Source: Lachnospiraceae bacterium (GTDB taxonomy: Bacteria > Bacillota > Clostridia > Lachnospirales > Lachnospiraceae). Taken from it: a DNA stretch of 64,000 nucleotides. Under the pieces are notes generated by a model. The model searched no databases and was not told the DNA's origin. It was given only the letters and a program-made list of their open reading frames with translations. Where the stretch lies: the NCBI GenBank assembly GCA_022787145.1, contig JALFVM010000182.1, positions 20,320-84,319 on the forward strand. Reading direction: 5' to 3'. The position numbers were made by a program, and so were the translations under genes. Positions 24,787 through 34,962 of the stretch are shown here, piece after piece (the first letter of the stretch is position 1; the number at the start of each line of letters is the position of its first letter).

Positions 24787-27700
24787 GTGAAAAAGAAAAT
24801 GGTAAGTCTTTTTCTGGCATTTATGATGACTGTAACTGCAATGCCTGTGCAAATATTTGCAGATACGATTGTGGATGGTGCACAAACGGAAGCTTCCGAT
24901 GTTGTATCTGCATCGGAACCAGATTCTGTGGAAATTCAGACGGAAGAAGATATTTCCGGTGAAGAGGAAACAGAAGAGACACAGGAAACAGAAGAAGCAG
25001 AGGAAAAAAAGGAAACTTCCGATGAGGCGGAGGTAGTGCAAGAGGAGATTCTGGAGGAAACAGAAGAACAAAAGGAAGAGACTTTTGTAAAAAACAGCAG
25101 CCAGATTAATCTTCTTGACAAAACAGAGTACAGCATTGTCAATGGTGTTTCTGAGACAGCACTGATCATGAGAAATCAAAATAATGAAAGTATCATGGGA
25201 TCCATGCTTACGGTAAGTCCAAGCAGCAATGCTACATTTAAAGCCAGCTACGGCAATTATTATACCGAGGGCAGTACGGTTGAATCCAGAAAAGAAAAGG
25301 CAGAAAGCTGGTCAGATTCTGACTGGATTATGATCAGTGTTATGAATCAGGCGGCTGCCTACGAAGCTGCAACAGGCGGAAAGGTGCTCGCTGCAATCAA
25401 TGCCGATTATTTTAACATGAGTACGGGTATGCCGCTTGGATCTGCAATTATGGAGGGAAATCGTGACCTTCATGCAGATAACAGTGAACCGTATTTTGCA
25501 GTTTTAAAAGATGGTACGTATACAATCCGTGATGGATCTGTTCCGAAGGATGACGTTGAAGAGGCAATCTCAGGACCTTTCCTTTTGCTGGATCCGGATC
25601 AGGGGATTGATGCATCGACCTGGGAAGACAATGATCTCATGCCTCGCCAGTCAATCGGTCTGACTGCGGATGGAAAAGTTGTGATGATTGAGATTGATGG
25701 ACGTCAGGAAAAATCAGTCGGTGCAACACTTGCGCAGCTGACAGAAGTGTTAAAAGCGCAGGGCGTTGTGAAGGCAATTTACCTGGATGGAGGCGGATCT
25801 GCTACTACCGCAGCAAGACGGGAAGGCGGAGAACTTCAGGTAGTAAACAGTCCGAGTGATGGATTTGAACGTGATGTATCAACGGCTCTTCTAATTGTGG
25901 CAACAGGGGAGACAGAAACAGCGTTTGACCATGTTTCCATCAGTCCGAAAAACAAAGTTTACACTCCTGGAAGCAGCGTTACGTTCAAACGTAAGGGAAT
26001 CAGTGCTACAGGTGAGGAAGCAGAACTCCCGGAAGAAGGACTTGCATGGGCGCTTGCACAGGAAAGCGAACAGTATGGTAAGATTGATGAAAACGGTGTC
26101 TATACGGACAATGGCTCTGTAACAGAAGAGCATAAGGTTCAGGTGCAGGTGATTTACAATGGCCGTGTGGTTGGAAGCAGTTATATCACAATTGCGCAGC
26201 CGGATGAAATTCGCTTTGTCAATGATTCGCTGAACTTAAATTATGAAGAAGAAAGCAACTTGGGACTTCGTGTTTATAACAAGGGTCGAACACTGAATCT
26301 GAATGCCGGTGATATTGTGTGGACCATCGAAAATATTGCAGCAGCGACCGGAAGTGATCCGAATACAAAGGCGGGATCCTTTAAAGAAGATGGCTATACC
26401 TTTGTGGCATCTGCGAACGACTCTACTGGAGGCTTATCCGTACAGTCAAAGGTTACGGCAACTTCCAAATGGGATGAGACGCTCAAGGCAGAGATTACAG
26501 TTGGAATCGGTACTGCACCTCAGGTGGTACTCGACGGCGGCGATGAGGACGGGCACAATTATAGCAATGTCGCTTATGTTCATGCAAACCCAAGCGGTGG
26601 CGGTCTGGTATATGAAACCCATGAAGAGGATCATGGAGACATCATCGTGGTACATTACATCAATGGAGACGGGTCAAGCCGCGGCGGTGTTGCATCTGCA
26701 GAATCGGTTGACATTGATCAGGGACCAGTCCGTTTTGGAAGACGTTCCTTAAAGCTGAATTATGATTTTACGAATATCAATGGAACGGAAGGTGCCTGTG
26801 TTGGCTTTGATAAAGATATTTTGCTGACGGGAAGTCCGACAGCAATCGGTATTTGGGTATATGCACCGGAAGGCACGCCAAACCTGTGGCTTCGTCTTCG
26901 TTGTAAAGTGCGAGCAGGTACTGCTTCAGAAACAATTCAGACGCTTAATTTTACAGAAGCGCAGAATACTGCAACAGATGGAACAAAAGGCGGTATCAAT
27001 TGGGTTGGATGGAAATATCTTACCTGTGATCTGTCAGATCAGGCAGGACCGATTGCATTGATTGCCGGTGAAACAATCCGTATTATGGATGTTCCGGGAC
27101 TTGGCATGGGTCAATGGGTGTGTGTAAAGGATGCTTCCGGAAATATAACGGAGCCGCAGTTTGTCGGACATCAGAAGGGCTCTATTTATCTGGACGGCAT
27201 GGAATTTGTATTTGGAAATAATCCGAGTGATACGGATAATCCTGAGATCCGTTCCATCACTGCCGGAGAAGGCTCCAACTACACCGATCAGGAAATTTCC
27301 GCAGACGGAAAGACTGTATTTAAGAGCAATGAACTGAGTTTTCGCGGACAGTTTGCGGACATCAGCAACAAAAATACAACCGGCATTGATTTTGTCAATA
27401 TTTACTTGGATGGTGTGAATGTATCAGACAGCGACCGGTGTGTAACACAAATCAATGACGGTACGATTTATCTCAACAATATGCGTATGGCCAATGGCGT
27501 ACATGCAATTAAGATTCTGACAAGAGACAAGGCAGGAAATGAAGCAGTCGTTACCAGAAGCTTTATTGTGGATGGAAGCAATGAGGGACTGACTTCGGTG
27601 AGTCTGGAAAAAACAGAGGACTTTGCAACACTTGGCAAAAATTATGTATTAAAGCTGGAGTCCAACAGGATTGAGGACGTAAGCGCAGTAAAGACGGACA

Positions 27701-30700
27701 TTCAGATAGGAACGAACTGCCCGGTGAAGGAGGTAAGACTGTCTGAGGAGTATGATGAAAGCTATACATACGATGCAGAAACAGGACTTCTCTCCATAGA
27801 AGCTTTACGCAAAGAAGGTGGATTATCGGAAGGAGAGGGAACGATTGCACAGATTGAACTGTCTGTTCCTTCGACATTGCCGGATCCTTCGTTTGTGACA
27901 TACCAGATTAAAAACGGCGTTGTTACTTATGCGGAAGACAAGGATTCTACTGTGGTGAATACATTTGCTTCTGATTCCGTAAAAGTGCCGGTAGAATCTG
28001 CATATCAGGTCATTCCTGGTGTGATGCTTGTGGGCAGCGATTCCGGAAAAATTGAAGTAAAAGATAGCGAGGGCAATCCTGCCTCTGGCGTCGAGGTATA
28101 TAATGGCTCTGAGTTGGTAGGAAAGACCGATGCACAGGGTGTGCTTCTTACGGATGCATTCACCAATCAGGTGCAGAAATATTCTCTGTATGCAAAAGGT
28201 GACGATGGCTATTCCTTCGCTGTGACGGGACAAAGTGTTGCATCTTCATCATTCGGAGAAGGTGTTCCGTATCACATTCTGGTAAATGCTTCTTCTAATC
28301 CGGATACATCGAAAAATATCAGTTGGATGGCAGAGCCATTGTCATCTGCAGAAGAAGCGATCGTGCAGTATGCGAAAACGGATCTTTATCAGAGTCAGGG
28401 AGAGGCTTCCTTTGCGGAAGTAAAAGGAACCAGTCAGATACAGGGCTTTACAGGAAGCGGTAACATCGAAAATAATTATGGTGTTCGCATCAATGCAGTC
28501 ACAATCACCGGATTGGATCCGGAAACAGAATATACATATCGTGTCGGTGACGGCGAGAAATGGTCCGAAGTAAAAACTTTCCGTACCGTTTATGCGAAGG
28601 ATGCTGACAGAAAAAATGAAACAAATTTCTTTGTGATTGGTGATACACAGGCCGGCGGTGAAAGCTTGGATAATCTCAAGACTATACGGGAAAAGTTAAA
28701 TGCCGAAGACTATGATTTCGGTGTTCAGCTTGGTGATTCGCTGGAGTCTCCATCTATTTACGGTGAGTGGGACGAGGTGCTGCAGCAGTTTTCACAGTTT
28801 GTCGGACATGATTTTATGCATGTCATTGGAAATCATGAGCTTTATGGAGATGAGACGAATGAACATGCATCTGCCATTTACAACCTGCCTTCCAAAGATT
28901 ATTATTCTATGGTTTATGGAAATGTGTATGTGGCAACAATCAGTTATACAGAAAGCCGTGAGAAACTCGCTGAGGCAGCAAACTGGCTTGCAGCCGATGC
29001 GGCAGCTTCCAAAGCAACCTGGAAGATTCTTGTGATGCATCAGCCGTCGTACTATACCAATCCAACTGGCGGCAGTGAGCCTGTGAACGAATTGCTGCCT
29101 CCAGCTATCGATCAGGCGGGTATTGACTTTGTATTCTCGGGTCATGACCACAGTTATGCAAGAACGTATCCGATTACGAATCATGAACTTGCATCTGATG
29201 TTGATGTGGAAGAAATGGAGGAAGAAGACTACAGCGGTTACAACGGCAATGGTGTTGTATACTATATCTGTGGTTCAACAGGTGAAAAATCTTATGCAGT
29301 TGTAAATAATCCACAGTTCCATTTTGCAAGAGCAGATCAGGAATTCAGTCACGGTATTTATCTGACGGTAAAAGCGGACGATGAGAGCATCACAGTTACA
29401 ACACATGATGGCGATACGGTTTACGACAGCTTTACAAAGCTAAGTGACTGTGCCGGAGGAAATCATCAGTATACACTCCATGAAAACGGAAAGCTTTTCT
29501 GCAATAAGTGCCAGAGACGTTTTGACGCAGAGACAACAGGATATACAGGATTTATGACAGACAGCACGGGATCTCGCATGTATTTTATTAATGGAAAATA
29601 TCAGACTGGCTTCCAGAGAGTCGGAAATGACCTGTATCTGTTTGACGAGAACGGACTTGGCATGAATACAACGCTGAAGATTGGAACAATCGAATATGAA
29701 TATCAGGATGGTGCTTATGTTTCTTCGACAGATTCACAGGCGGGAAAGGTTGAGTTTGGATTCTGCGGTGCAGACGCAAGTGTAGATGGTGATGATGAGC
29801 AAAACCTGATCTATGCTTACCAGGCAGGAAATGAGATACTGAATATCGGCATCAATCCTTTGAAGGAAAATGCGGGCGGAACGATGAAAAACTGGTCGGG
29901 ACACAGAGAGCTTCCATGGCAGAACCATCGTTATACAATCCGGACCGTCAAGATTGCAAAAGGCGTCACAAATATTGGCTCTTACTTTATGCAGACTTCA
30001 CTGAATCCTGCTTCTCAGGAACTTCAGGGATTAAAGCCGGCTCTTTGCGAGGTTGAGATTCCTGGTACAGTGAAAACAATTGGCAAATATGCATTTTCAC
30101 ATGCGTTGAATCTGTTAAATGTTGAGATTCCAAAGAATGTTACAAAGATTGAGACAAGGGCATTCCAGTATATTGAAGGAATCCATGTGACAATGCGCAG
30201 CAAAAAAGCACTCACTATTGCAAAATATGCGTTTAACGAGACTGGAAAATCAGCAGTTCTGACAATGCCATGTTCTGAATCATGGGTACAGGCAGAGGAT
30301 AAAAAGACATTTGTATTTACAGGAAAACGGGAGTACATCAATCACAGTGCAAGTGACCTTGTCACTACGACAACGAAACCGACGGCAACGAAAAAAGGAG
30401 TCAAAAAGACGGTTTGTGAGCTTTGCGCAACGACAACAGAACAAAAGACCTTTACTCTGGATGCAGGTGAGACATTCAAAGTAAAAAATGTAACGTATCA
30501 AGTTTCTGTGAAAGATCAGGCTGTTACGACGACTGGACAGTCCGGTCTTCCGAAAACAGTTACTTATGGAGGCGTTACGTATGCTGTGACTACACCGCTT
30601 TCATCTATCTCGGGCTTTGCTGTGGAGCCCGCAGGTTCTGCCTCAATTAAGTTATCTTGGAAGAAGGTAAGTGGTGCTCAGAAATATCTTATTTATCAGT

Positions 30701-31470
30701 ATAATGGTACAACGAAGAAGTATACAAAGATTGCAGAAGCTGGTTCGGGTACGACGAATTACAAAGTGACTGGACTTAGCAGCGGAACATCGTATTCTTA
30801 TCGTGTACGTGCATACAAAAAACAGAATGGTCAGCCAGTATACAGTAAACTTACCAGCTTATTATCTACCGTGACTGCACCGGCGGCACCGAAAAACTTC
30901 AAGGCTCAAAAAATTACTTACAACAGCATTCAGTTAAAATGGGATAAGACAAAGGGTGCACAGTACTACGTTGTTTACCGTTATAATACGACCAAAAAGG
31001 AATATGAACGCATCAAAGTTGTAAAGAGCAGCATCACAGATTTTACAGATATGGGACTGGAGACAGGACGTAGCTATACGTATAAAGTGCGTGGCTACAG
31101 AGTACAAAATGGTAAAAATTATTATGGCTCTGTTTCCAAAGCTGTCAGTGCAAAACCGGCACTTGGGGCAGTCCACAGAAGCAAAGTATCTGTTGTGAAC
31201 AAAAACAGAGCATATTTTTCCTGGGAAAAGGTAAGTGGTGCTCATGGCTATGAACTTTACCGTTCATCGACAGAACAAGGTACGTATCGTTTGTTAAAAG
31301 ACATCAAAGTACTTCGCAGCTACACAACTTCGAAATACACGAAAAATCATGTGTTCTATTACAAAGTGAGAGCGTACCGAAAGGTTGACGGCAAAAAGGT
31401 ATACAGTTCTTATTCTGCTCCGTTCAAAGTGAGCTATCAGGACGGAAAAATGAAAGTAACCAAAGACTGA
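24787..31470 (+). CDS. Giant secreted phosphodiester glycosidase / purple-acid-phosphatase-like protein
   Basis: This is a 2,227-residue secreted protein. In order: signal peptide (1-27) and an acidic Glu/Thr linker; a NAGPA phosphodiester glycosidase domain (about 110-375, with AAINADYFNMSTGMPLGSA and IYLDGGGSATT); Ig-like and lectin-like beta domains; a purple-acid-phosphatase N domain (1171-1267); and a metallophosphoesterase domain (1280-1460, with VIGDTQAGG, QLGDS, VIGNHE, VMHQPS, SGHDHSYART). Next are a cell-wall-binding-like repeat (YFINGKYQTGFQRVG), BspA-type repeats (about 1750-1850), a CxxC/beta module and three FN3 domains. Such an enzyme could cleave sugar-phosphate diesters and then the monoester. 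Start GTG with AAGGAGG; co-transcription with cotH is likely. Confidence 0.88.
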   Translation: MKKKMVSLFLAFMMTVTAMPVQIFADTIVDGAQTEASDVVSASEPDSVEIQTEEDISGEEETEETQETEEAEEKKETSDEAEVVQEEILEETEEQKEETFVKNSSQINLLDKTEYSIVNGVSETALIMRNQNNESIMGSMLTVSPSSNATFKASYGNYYTEGSTVESRKEKAESWSDSDWIMISVMNQAAAYEAATGGKVLAAINADYFNMSTGMPLGSAIMEGNRDLHADNSEPYFAVLKDGTYTIRDGSVPKDDVEEAISGPFLLLDPDQGIDASTWEDNDLMPRQSIGLTADGKVVMIEIDGRQEKSVGATLAQLTEVLKAQGVVKAIYLDGGGSATTAARREGGELQVVNSPSDGFERDVSTALLIVATGETETAFDHVSISPKNKVYTPGSSVTFKRKGISATGEEAELPEEGLAWALAQESEQYGKIDENGVYTDNGSVTEEHKVQVQVIYNGRVVGSSYITIAQPDEIRFVNDSLNLNYEEESNLGLRVYNKGRTLNLNAGDIVWTIENIAAATGSDPNTKAGSFKEDGYTFVASANDSTGGLSVQSKVTATSKWDETLKAEITVGIGTAPQVVLDGGDEDGHNYSNVAYVHANPSGGGLVYETHEEDHGDIIVVHYINGDGSSRGGVASAESVDIDQGPVRFGRRSLKLNYDFTNINGTEGACVGFDKDILLTGSPTAIGIWVYAPEGTPNLWLRLRCKVRAGTASETIQTLNFTEAQNTATDGTKGGINWVGWKYLTCDLSDQAGPIALIAGETIRIMDVPGLGMGQWVCVKDASGNITEPQFVGHQKGSIYLDGMEFVFGNNPSDTDNPEIRSITAGEGSNYTDQEISADGKTVFKSNELSFRGQFADISNKNTTGIDFVNIYLDGVNVSDSDRCVTQINDGTIYLNNMRMANGVHAIKILTRDKAGNEAVVTRSFIVDGSNEGLTSVSLEKTEDFATLGKNYVLKLESNRIEDVSAVKTDIQIGTNCPVKEVRLSEEYDESYTYDAETGLLSIEALRKEGGLSEGEGTIAQIELSVPSTLPDPSFVTYQIKNGVVTYAEDKDSTVVNTFASDSVKVPVESAYQVIPGVMLVGSDSGKIEVKDSEGNPASGVEVYNGSELVGKTDAQGVLLTDAFTNQVQKYSLYAKGDDGYSFAVTGQSVASSSFGEGVPYHILVNASSNPDTSKNISWMAEPLSSAEEAIVQYAKTDLYQSQGEASFAEVKGTSQIQGFTGSGNIENNYGVRINAVTITGLDPETEYTYRVGDGEKWSEVKTFRTVYAKDADRKNETNFFVIGDTQAGGESLDNLKTIREKLNAEDYDFGVQLGDSLESPSIYGEWDEVLQQFSQFVGHDFMHVIGNHELYGDETNEHASAIYNLPSKDYYSMVYGNVYVATISYTESREKLAEAANWLAADAAASKATWKILVMHQPSYYTNPTGGSEPVNELLPPAIDQAGIDFVFSGHDHSYARTYPITNHELASDVDVEEMEEEDYSGYNGNGVVYYICGSTGEKSYAVVNNPQFHFARADQEFSHGIYLTVKADDESITVTTHDGDTVYDSFTKLSDCAGGNHQYTLHENGKLFCNKCQRRFDAETTGYTGFMTDSTGSRMYFINGKYQTGFQRVGNDLYLFDENGLGMNTTLKIGTIEYEYQDGAYVSSTDSQAGKVEFGFCGADASVDGDDEQNLIYAYQAGNEILNIGINPLKENAGGTMKNWSGHRELPWQNHRYTIRTVKIAKGVTNIGSYFMQTSLNPASQELQGLKPALCEVEIPGTVKTIGKYAFSHALNLLNVEIPKNVTKIETRAFQYIEGIHVTMRSKKALTIAKYAFNETGKSAVLTMPCSESWVQAEDKKTFVFTGKREYINHSASDLVTTTTKPTATKKGVKKTVCELCATTTEQKTFTLDAGETFKVKNVTYQVSVKDQAVTTTGQSGLPKTVTYGGVTYAVTTPLSSISGFAVEPAGSASIKLSWKKVSGAQKYLIYQYNGTTKKYTKIAEAGSGTTNYKVTGLSSGTSYSYRVRAYKKQNGQPVYSKLTSLLSTVTAPAAPKNFKAQKITYNSIQLKWDKTKGAQYYVVYRYNTTKKEYERIKVVKSSITDFTDMGLETGRSYTYKVRGYRVQNGKNYYGSVSKAVSAKPALGAVHRSKVSVVNKNRAYFSWEKVSGAHGYELYRSSTEQGTYRLLKDIKVLRSYTTSKYTKNHVFYYKVRAYRKVDGKKVYSSYSAPFKVSYQDGKMKVTKD

Positions 31471-31513
31471 TTAAAAAGCGGATTGATTCCGAAAAAACAG
31501 ATAATCAGATAAC

Positions 31514-31550
31514 AAAAAAGGCGGAGAGCATTTTGTTCTTCGCCTTTTGT
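31514..31550 (+). terminator. Terminator after the giant surface protein gene
   Basis: Stem 31516-31527 with 31537-31548 (AAAAGGCGGAGA pairing with TCTTCGCCTTTT, one wobble), loop of nine bases, with Ts in the descending arm. Confidence 0.75.
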
Positions 31551-31566
31551 CACAAACATGCAATCC

Positions 31567-31605
31567 TAAGAAAGTATTAAGAATTACATTCTGTCATCTT
31601 AAAAA
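31567..31605 (+). promoter_or_regulatory. Possible response-regulator box upstream of the two-component operon
   Basis: TAAGAA occurs at 31567-31572 and 31578-31583, exactly 11 bases apart, and a related TAAAAA follows at 31600, two further turns on. Eleven-base direct repeats are the usual OmpR/PhoB-family binding layout, and the downstream gene is such a regulator. Autoregulation is inferred. Confidence 0.35.
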
Positions 31606-31646
31606 GTTTTTGTTATTCTATGTTTACAGAGGAGGAGGTGAGAAAC

Positions 31647-32351
31647 ATGGCAGACATTTTAGTTTGCGATGACGATAAAGAAATTGTGGAGGCGATTGAA
31701 ATCTATCTGACACAGGAAGGATACCACGTATTAAAAGCCTACGACGGCGAGGAGGCTTTACGGACACTCTCAAAAAATCATGTGGATCTTCTGGTGATTG
31801 ATGTGATGATGCCAAAGCTCGACGGAATTCGAGCGACACTTCAGATTCGAAAGGAGAATCCGCTGCCGATTATTATTTTGTCTGCGAAATCAGAGGATGC
31901 TGATAAGATTCTCGGGTTGAATGTGGGAGCAGATGACTACGTGACGAAACCGTTTAATCCGCTGGAACTGGTGGCGAGAGTGAAATCGCAGATTCGAAGA
32001 TATACACAGCTTGGCGCGATGGTGCAGGAAAAAAACAGCCATGTGTATACGGCGGGCGGATTGAGTATGGATGATGAGAGAAAAGAAGTCCGTGTAGACG
32101 GAGAACTTGTAAAGCTTACACCGATTGAATATGACATTTTGCTTTTGCTGGTGAAAAATCAGGGAAGAGTTTTTTCGATTAATCAAATTTATGAAAAGGT
32201 CTGGAATGAAAATGCCATCGGTGTGGACAACACGGTGGCTGTACATATCCGTCATATTCGCGAAAAAATTGAAATCAATCCCAAAGATCCGCGTTATCTG
32301 AAGGTAGTCTGGGGCGTAGGATACAAGGTGGAAAGCTTCAGAAGGGAGTAA
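31647..32351 (+). CDS. OmpR-family response regulator
   Basis: A 234-residue two-domain regulator. The receiver domain (about 1-118) has acidic DDD near residues 8-10, the phosphoacceptor in LLVIDVMMPKLDG, the Thr/Ser of IIILSAKSED and the Lys of YVTKPFNPLEL. The winged-helix domain (about 130-232) has LTPIEYDILLLLVKNQGRVF and VDNTVAVHIRHIREKIE. It resembles VanR/KdpE-type regulators. The start is ATG 31647 with GGAGGAGGTGAG upstream, a very strong site; an in-frame ATG 27 bases earlier precedes that site. The kinase gene follows by three bases. Confidence 0.93.
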   Translation: MADILVCDDDKEIVEAIEIYLTQEGYHVLKAYDGEEALRTLSKNHVDLLVIDVMMPKLDGIRATLQIRKENPLPIIILSAKSEDADKILGLNVGADDYVTKPFNPLELVARVKSQIRRYTQLGAMVQEKNSHVYTAGGLSMDDERKEVRVDGELVKLTPIEYDILLLLVKNQGRVFSINQIYEKVWNENAIGVDNTVAVHIRHIREKIEINPKDPRYLKVVWGVGYKVESFRRE

Positions 32352-32354
32352 GAC

Positions 32355-34913
32355 ATGAAAGAAAGATGGTACAGGCGTAATTGGGTAAAAATTTTATGGA
32401 TTGCATTGGAACATATTTTGTTGACTGTGGCACTGGTGTGTGGAGCATTTCTGATTAATCAGTACAACCAGGGAAATCTTCCGGTGGATGTAAACGAAAA
32501 GCTAAATGCAGATACGGAAGGGTTTGCGCAGCAGGTGCATGAGATGTCGGCAGAGATTTTATATGGAATTCAATATCAACAGTGGACGAAGACAAAAAAT
32601 GAAGATGGAAGTTCCCGTCTTCTGGATCTGCAGGAGGTATATGAGGGAAAGGAATATACTTATAAAAATACTTCCGGTCTTGCGTACCGGATGTCTGATC
32701 TGAAAGACTGGGCGGCGGGTTACGATTCCTATGACAATGCCGAAAACATTCTTGTGTGCAAGAAGGCGGACGCAACCTATGATTATTACTATGCGCAGGA
32801 ATTTTTGAATCTGATTGACAAAAAATCCTTAAAATTTATAGTGGATAAGTCCTATGGAGACGAAGATGCTACGATTTTTAATATCCGTGATGCTATCCAG
32901 TATAGAACTTATGAGGAAGGCGTAAATTATGGACTGCAGGGGGTGGCAAATAAAAAGGGTGAGATTGTCTATGTCAGCATCTGGTCATTTTCCGGAGGAA
33001 GCATTCAGGAAAAATACGCACCGGACGGTGCAGACAGTATTCTGGATGTTGTGAATAAAAATCCGAATTGGAACGGAAGACTGCAGGAGGCCTATCAGGC
33101 ACTCGATCTTGCACTGCAGGAGATATCCAACGCGGTTTATAGCAACAAACTGGAACAATATACAGAGGGAAATACAAATCTGACGTATCTGTATGTAGAT
33201 CAGAAAAACAGGAAAGTTTATACAAATAAGGAAGACTATGCTTCTTACAAAACACACCAGGCAGCACTGGCTTCCATCCGGGAAATGGGTGCTTATGTGA
33301 TTGTTAAGCCAAAACTTTCCCAATGTGAGACGACGATGAACACCGATTTGCGGGAGTGGAAGGACTTTGTGAAGAGAACAGCTCCGGAGGGACTTACGGA
33401 TTGCATTTTTGCAGTCGGTGTGGACACCACGTATCCGATTGAAGATGAGCTGGCAATCCGCAGCCGCAATTATGAAAAATATTCGAGCTGGCTGATTCCG
33501 GTGATTGTTGTGATGTGTGTCTGTCTGGTGCTGTGGCTGGCAGGGCTTGCGATTCTCACACCTGGAGCCGGACGAAAAGAAGGAGACGGAGAACTGCATT
33601 TGATCTGGTTTGACCGGATTTTTACAGAAATTGCAGCTGGTGGTCTGCTGTTTCTTGAGTGTTTGCTTTTGTGTGTGCCGGTTGCTGTGTGGGAAAATTA
33701 CAGCAGAGGACTTTTTCCAGCCTTTGCTCTGTATGTATCCGTTGTGGTGTTTGCGCTTGGAAGCTGTGCGATGTTTCTTCTTGGTTATCTGAGCCTTGTG
33801 CGAAGAATCAAGGGAAAGACACTCTGGACAAACAGTTTTCTGCTTTGGTTCTGGCGATTCGTTAAGAAAGCGTGGAGACGGGCAAGAGTATTTCTGGAAC
33901 AGACAGGGAGTGATGTGCAGCATGGAAGAACGCTGAAGATGGTTTCCCTGTTTGGCGCGTTTCTTGTGGCACAGATATTTCTTGTATCCGCATCTTTTGG
34001 AGGAGGATCTTTCTTCTGTCTGTTGTTGCTGTTTGTTGTGGATGGCATTGCTTTCTGGTATTTTATCCGAAGAGTCAATGGGCAGAAGGAGATTCTGGAA
34101 GGATTAAAAAAGATTACAGACGGGGAACTCAACTACAAGATTTCCTGTGAGAAGCTCATCGGAGAGCAGAAAATCATGGCAGAAGCAATCAACAGCATTG
34201 GCGGCGGTCTGGATGCGGCTGTGGAGAACAGTATCAAGAACGAACGCATGAAGACGGAACTGATTACAAATGTATCGCACGATATCAAAACACCGCTGAC
34301 GTCCATTATCAATTACATTGACCTTTTGAAGCGGGAAAATCTGACCGATCCAAAGATTGTCGGTTATCTGGAGGTTCTCGATGCAAAGGCGCAGAGGCTG
34401 AAGATTCTAACGGAGGATGTGGTGGAGGCGTCGAAGGCGAGCACCGGAAACATTACGCTGGAGATGACGAATCTGAATCTGGTGGAAATGCTGCATCAGG
34501 TGATTGGGGAATTTCAGGAAAAAATGGAAGAAAAAAATCTGAAGCTGATGGTCAATCTTCCTGAAGAACCGGTCATGATTTATGCAGACGGGCGGCGTAT
34601 GTGGCGCGTGCTTGCGAATATTTTCAATAACACAGCAAAATATGCAATGGAGGGAACGCGAGTTTATATAGATTTGAAGAAAAATGGCGAAAAGGTCTGT
34701 TTTTCTATGAAAAATATTTCGGCAGAGCCGTTGAATATCTCGGCAGAGCAGCTGACGGAACGTTTTATCCGCGGTGACAGCTCCAGAAGTACGGAGGGAA
34801 GCGGTCTTGGATTATCCATTGCACAAAGTCTGACCGAATTACAGAAAGGGAAATTTCAGGTTTATCTGGACGGTGATCTGTTTAAAGTAATGATTGTATT
34901 TTCAAAGGTATAA
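32355..34913 (+). CDS. Sensor histidine kinase with large extracytoplasmic domain
   Basis: An 852-residue kinase. The N-terminal helix (residues 12-34) is followed by about 340 extracytoplasmic residues rich in Tyr and Asp. Further helices fall near 378-400, 418-437, 448-470 and 535-575, the last as two closely spaced segments. HisKA has TNVSHDIKTPLTSIINYIDL (His near 640), and the ATPase has an N-box NIFNNTAKYAMEG and G-box GSGLGLSIAQSL. The large sensor domain matches nothing I recognise. It is paired with the upstream regulator. Its genes follow the CotH/phosphodiesterase pair, but a terminator separates them, so a functional link is only suggested. Confidence 0.9.
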   Translation: MKERWYRRNWVKILWIALEHILLTVALVCGAFLINQYNQGNLPVDVNEKLNADTEGFAQQVHEMSAEILYGIQYQQWTKTKNEDGSSRLLDLQEVYEGKEYTYKNTSGLAYRMSDLKDWAAGYDSYDNAENILVCKKADATYDYYYAQEFLNLIDKKSLKFIVDKSYGDEDATIFNIRDAIQYRTYEEGVNYGLQGVANKKGEIVYVSIWSFSGGSIQEKYAPDGADSILDVVNKNPNWNGRLQEAYQALDLALQEISNAVYSNKLEQYTEGNTNLTYLYVDQKNRKVYTNKEDYASYKTHQAALASIREMGAYVIVKPKLSQCETTMNTDLREWKDFVKRTAPEGLTDCIFAVGVDTTYPIEDELAIRSRNYEKYSSWLIPVIVVMCVCLVLWLAGLAILTPGAGRKEGDGELHLIWFDRIFTEIAAGGLLFLECLLLCVPVAVWENYSRGLFPAFALYVSVVVFALGSCAMFLLGYLSLVRRIKGKTLWTNSFLLWFWRFVKKAWRRARVFLEQTGSDVQHGRTLKMVSLFGAFLVAQIFLVSASFGGGSFFCLLLLFVVDGIAFWYFIRRVNGQKEILEGLKKITDGELNYKISCEKLIGEQKIMAEAINSIGGGLDAAVENSIKNERMKTELITNVSHDIKTPLTSIINYIDLLKRENLTDPKIVGYLEVLDAKAQRLKILTEDVVEASKASTGNITLEMTNLNLVEMLHQVIGEFQEKMEEKNLKLMVNLPEEPVMIYADGRRMWRVLANIFNNTAKYAMEGTRVYIDLKKNGEKVCFSMKNISAEPLNISAEQLTERFIRGDSSRSTEGSGLGLSIAQSLTELQKGKFQVYLDGDLFKVMIVFSKV

Positions 34914-34962
34914 TTCTAAAAAAGGGTGACATACTATCTCCATCAAGATCAGGAGGTGTGTT

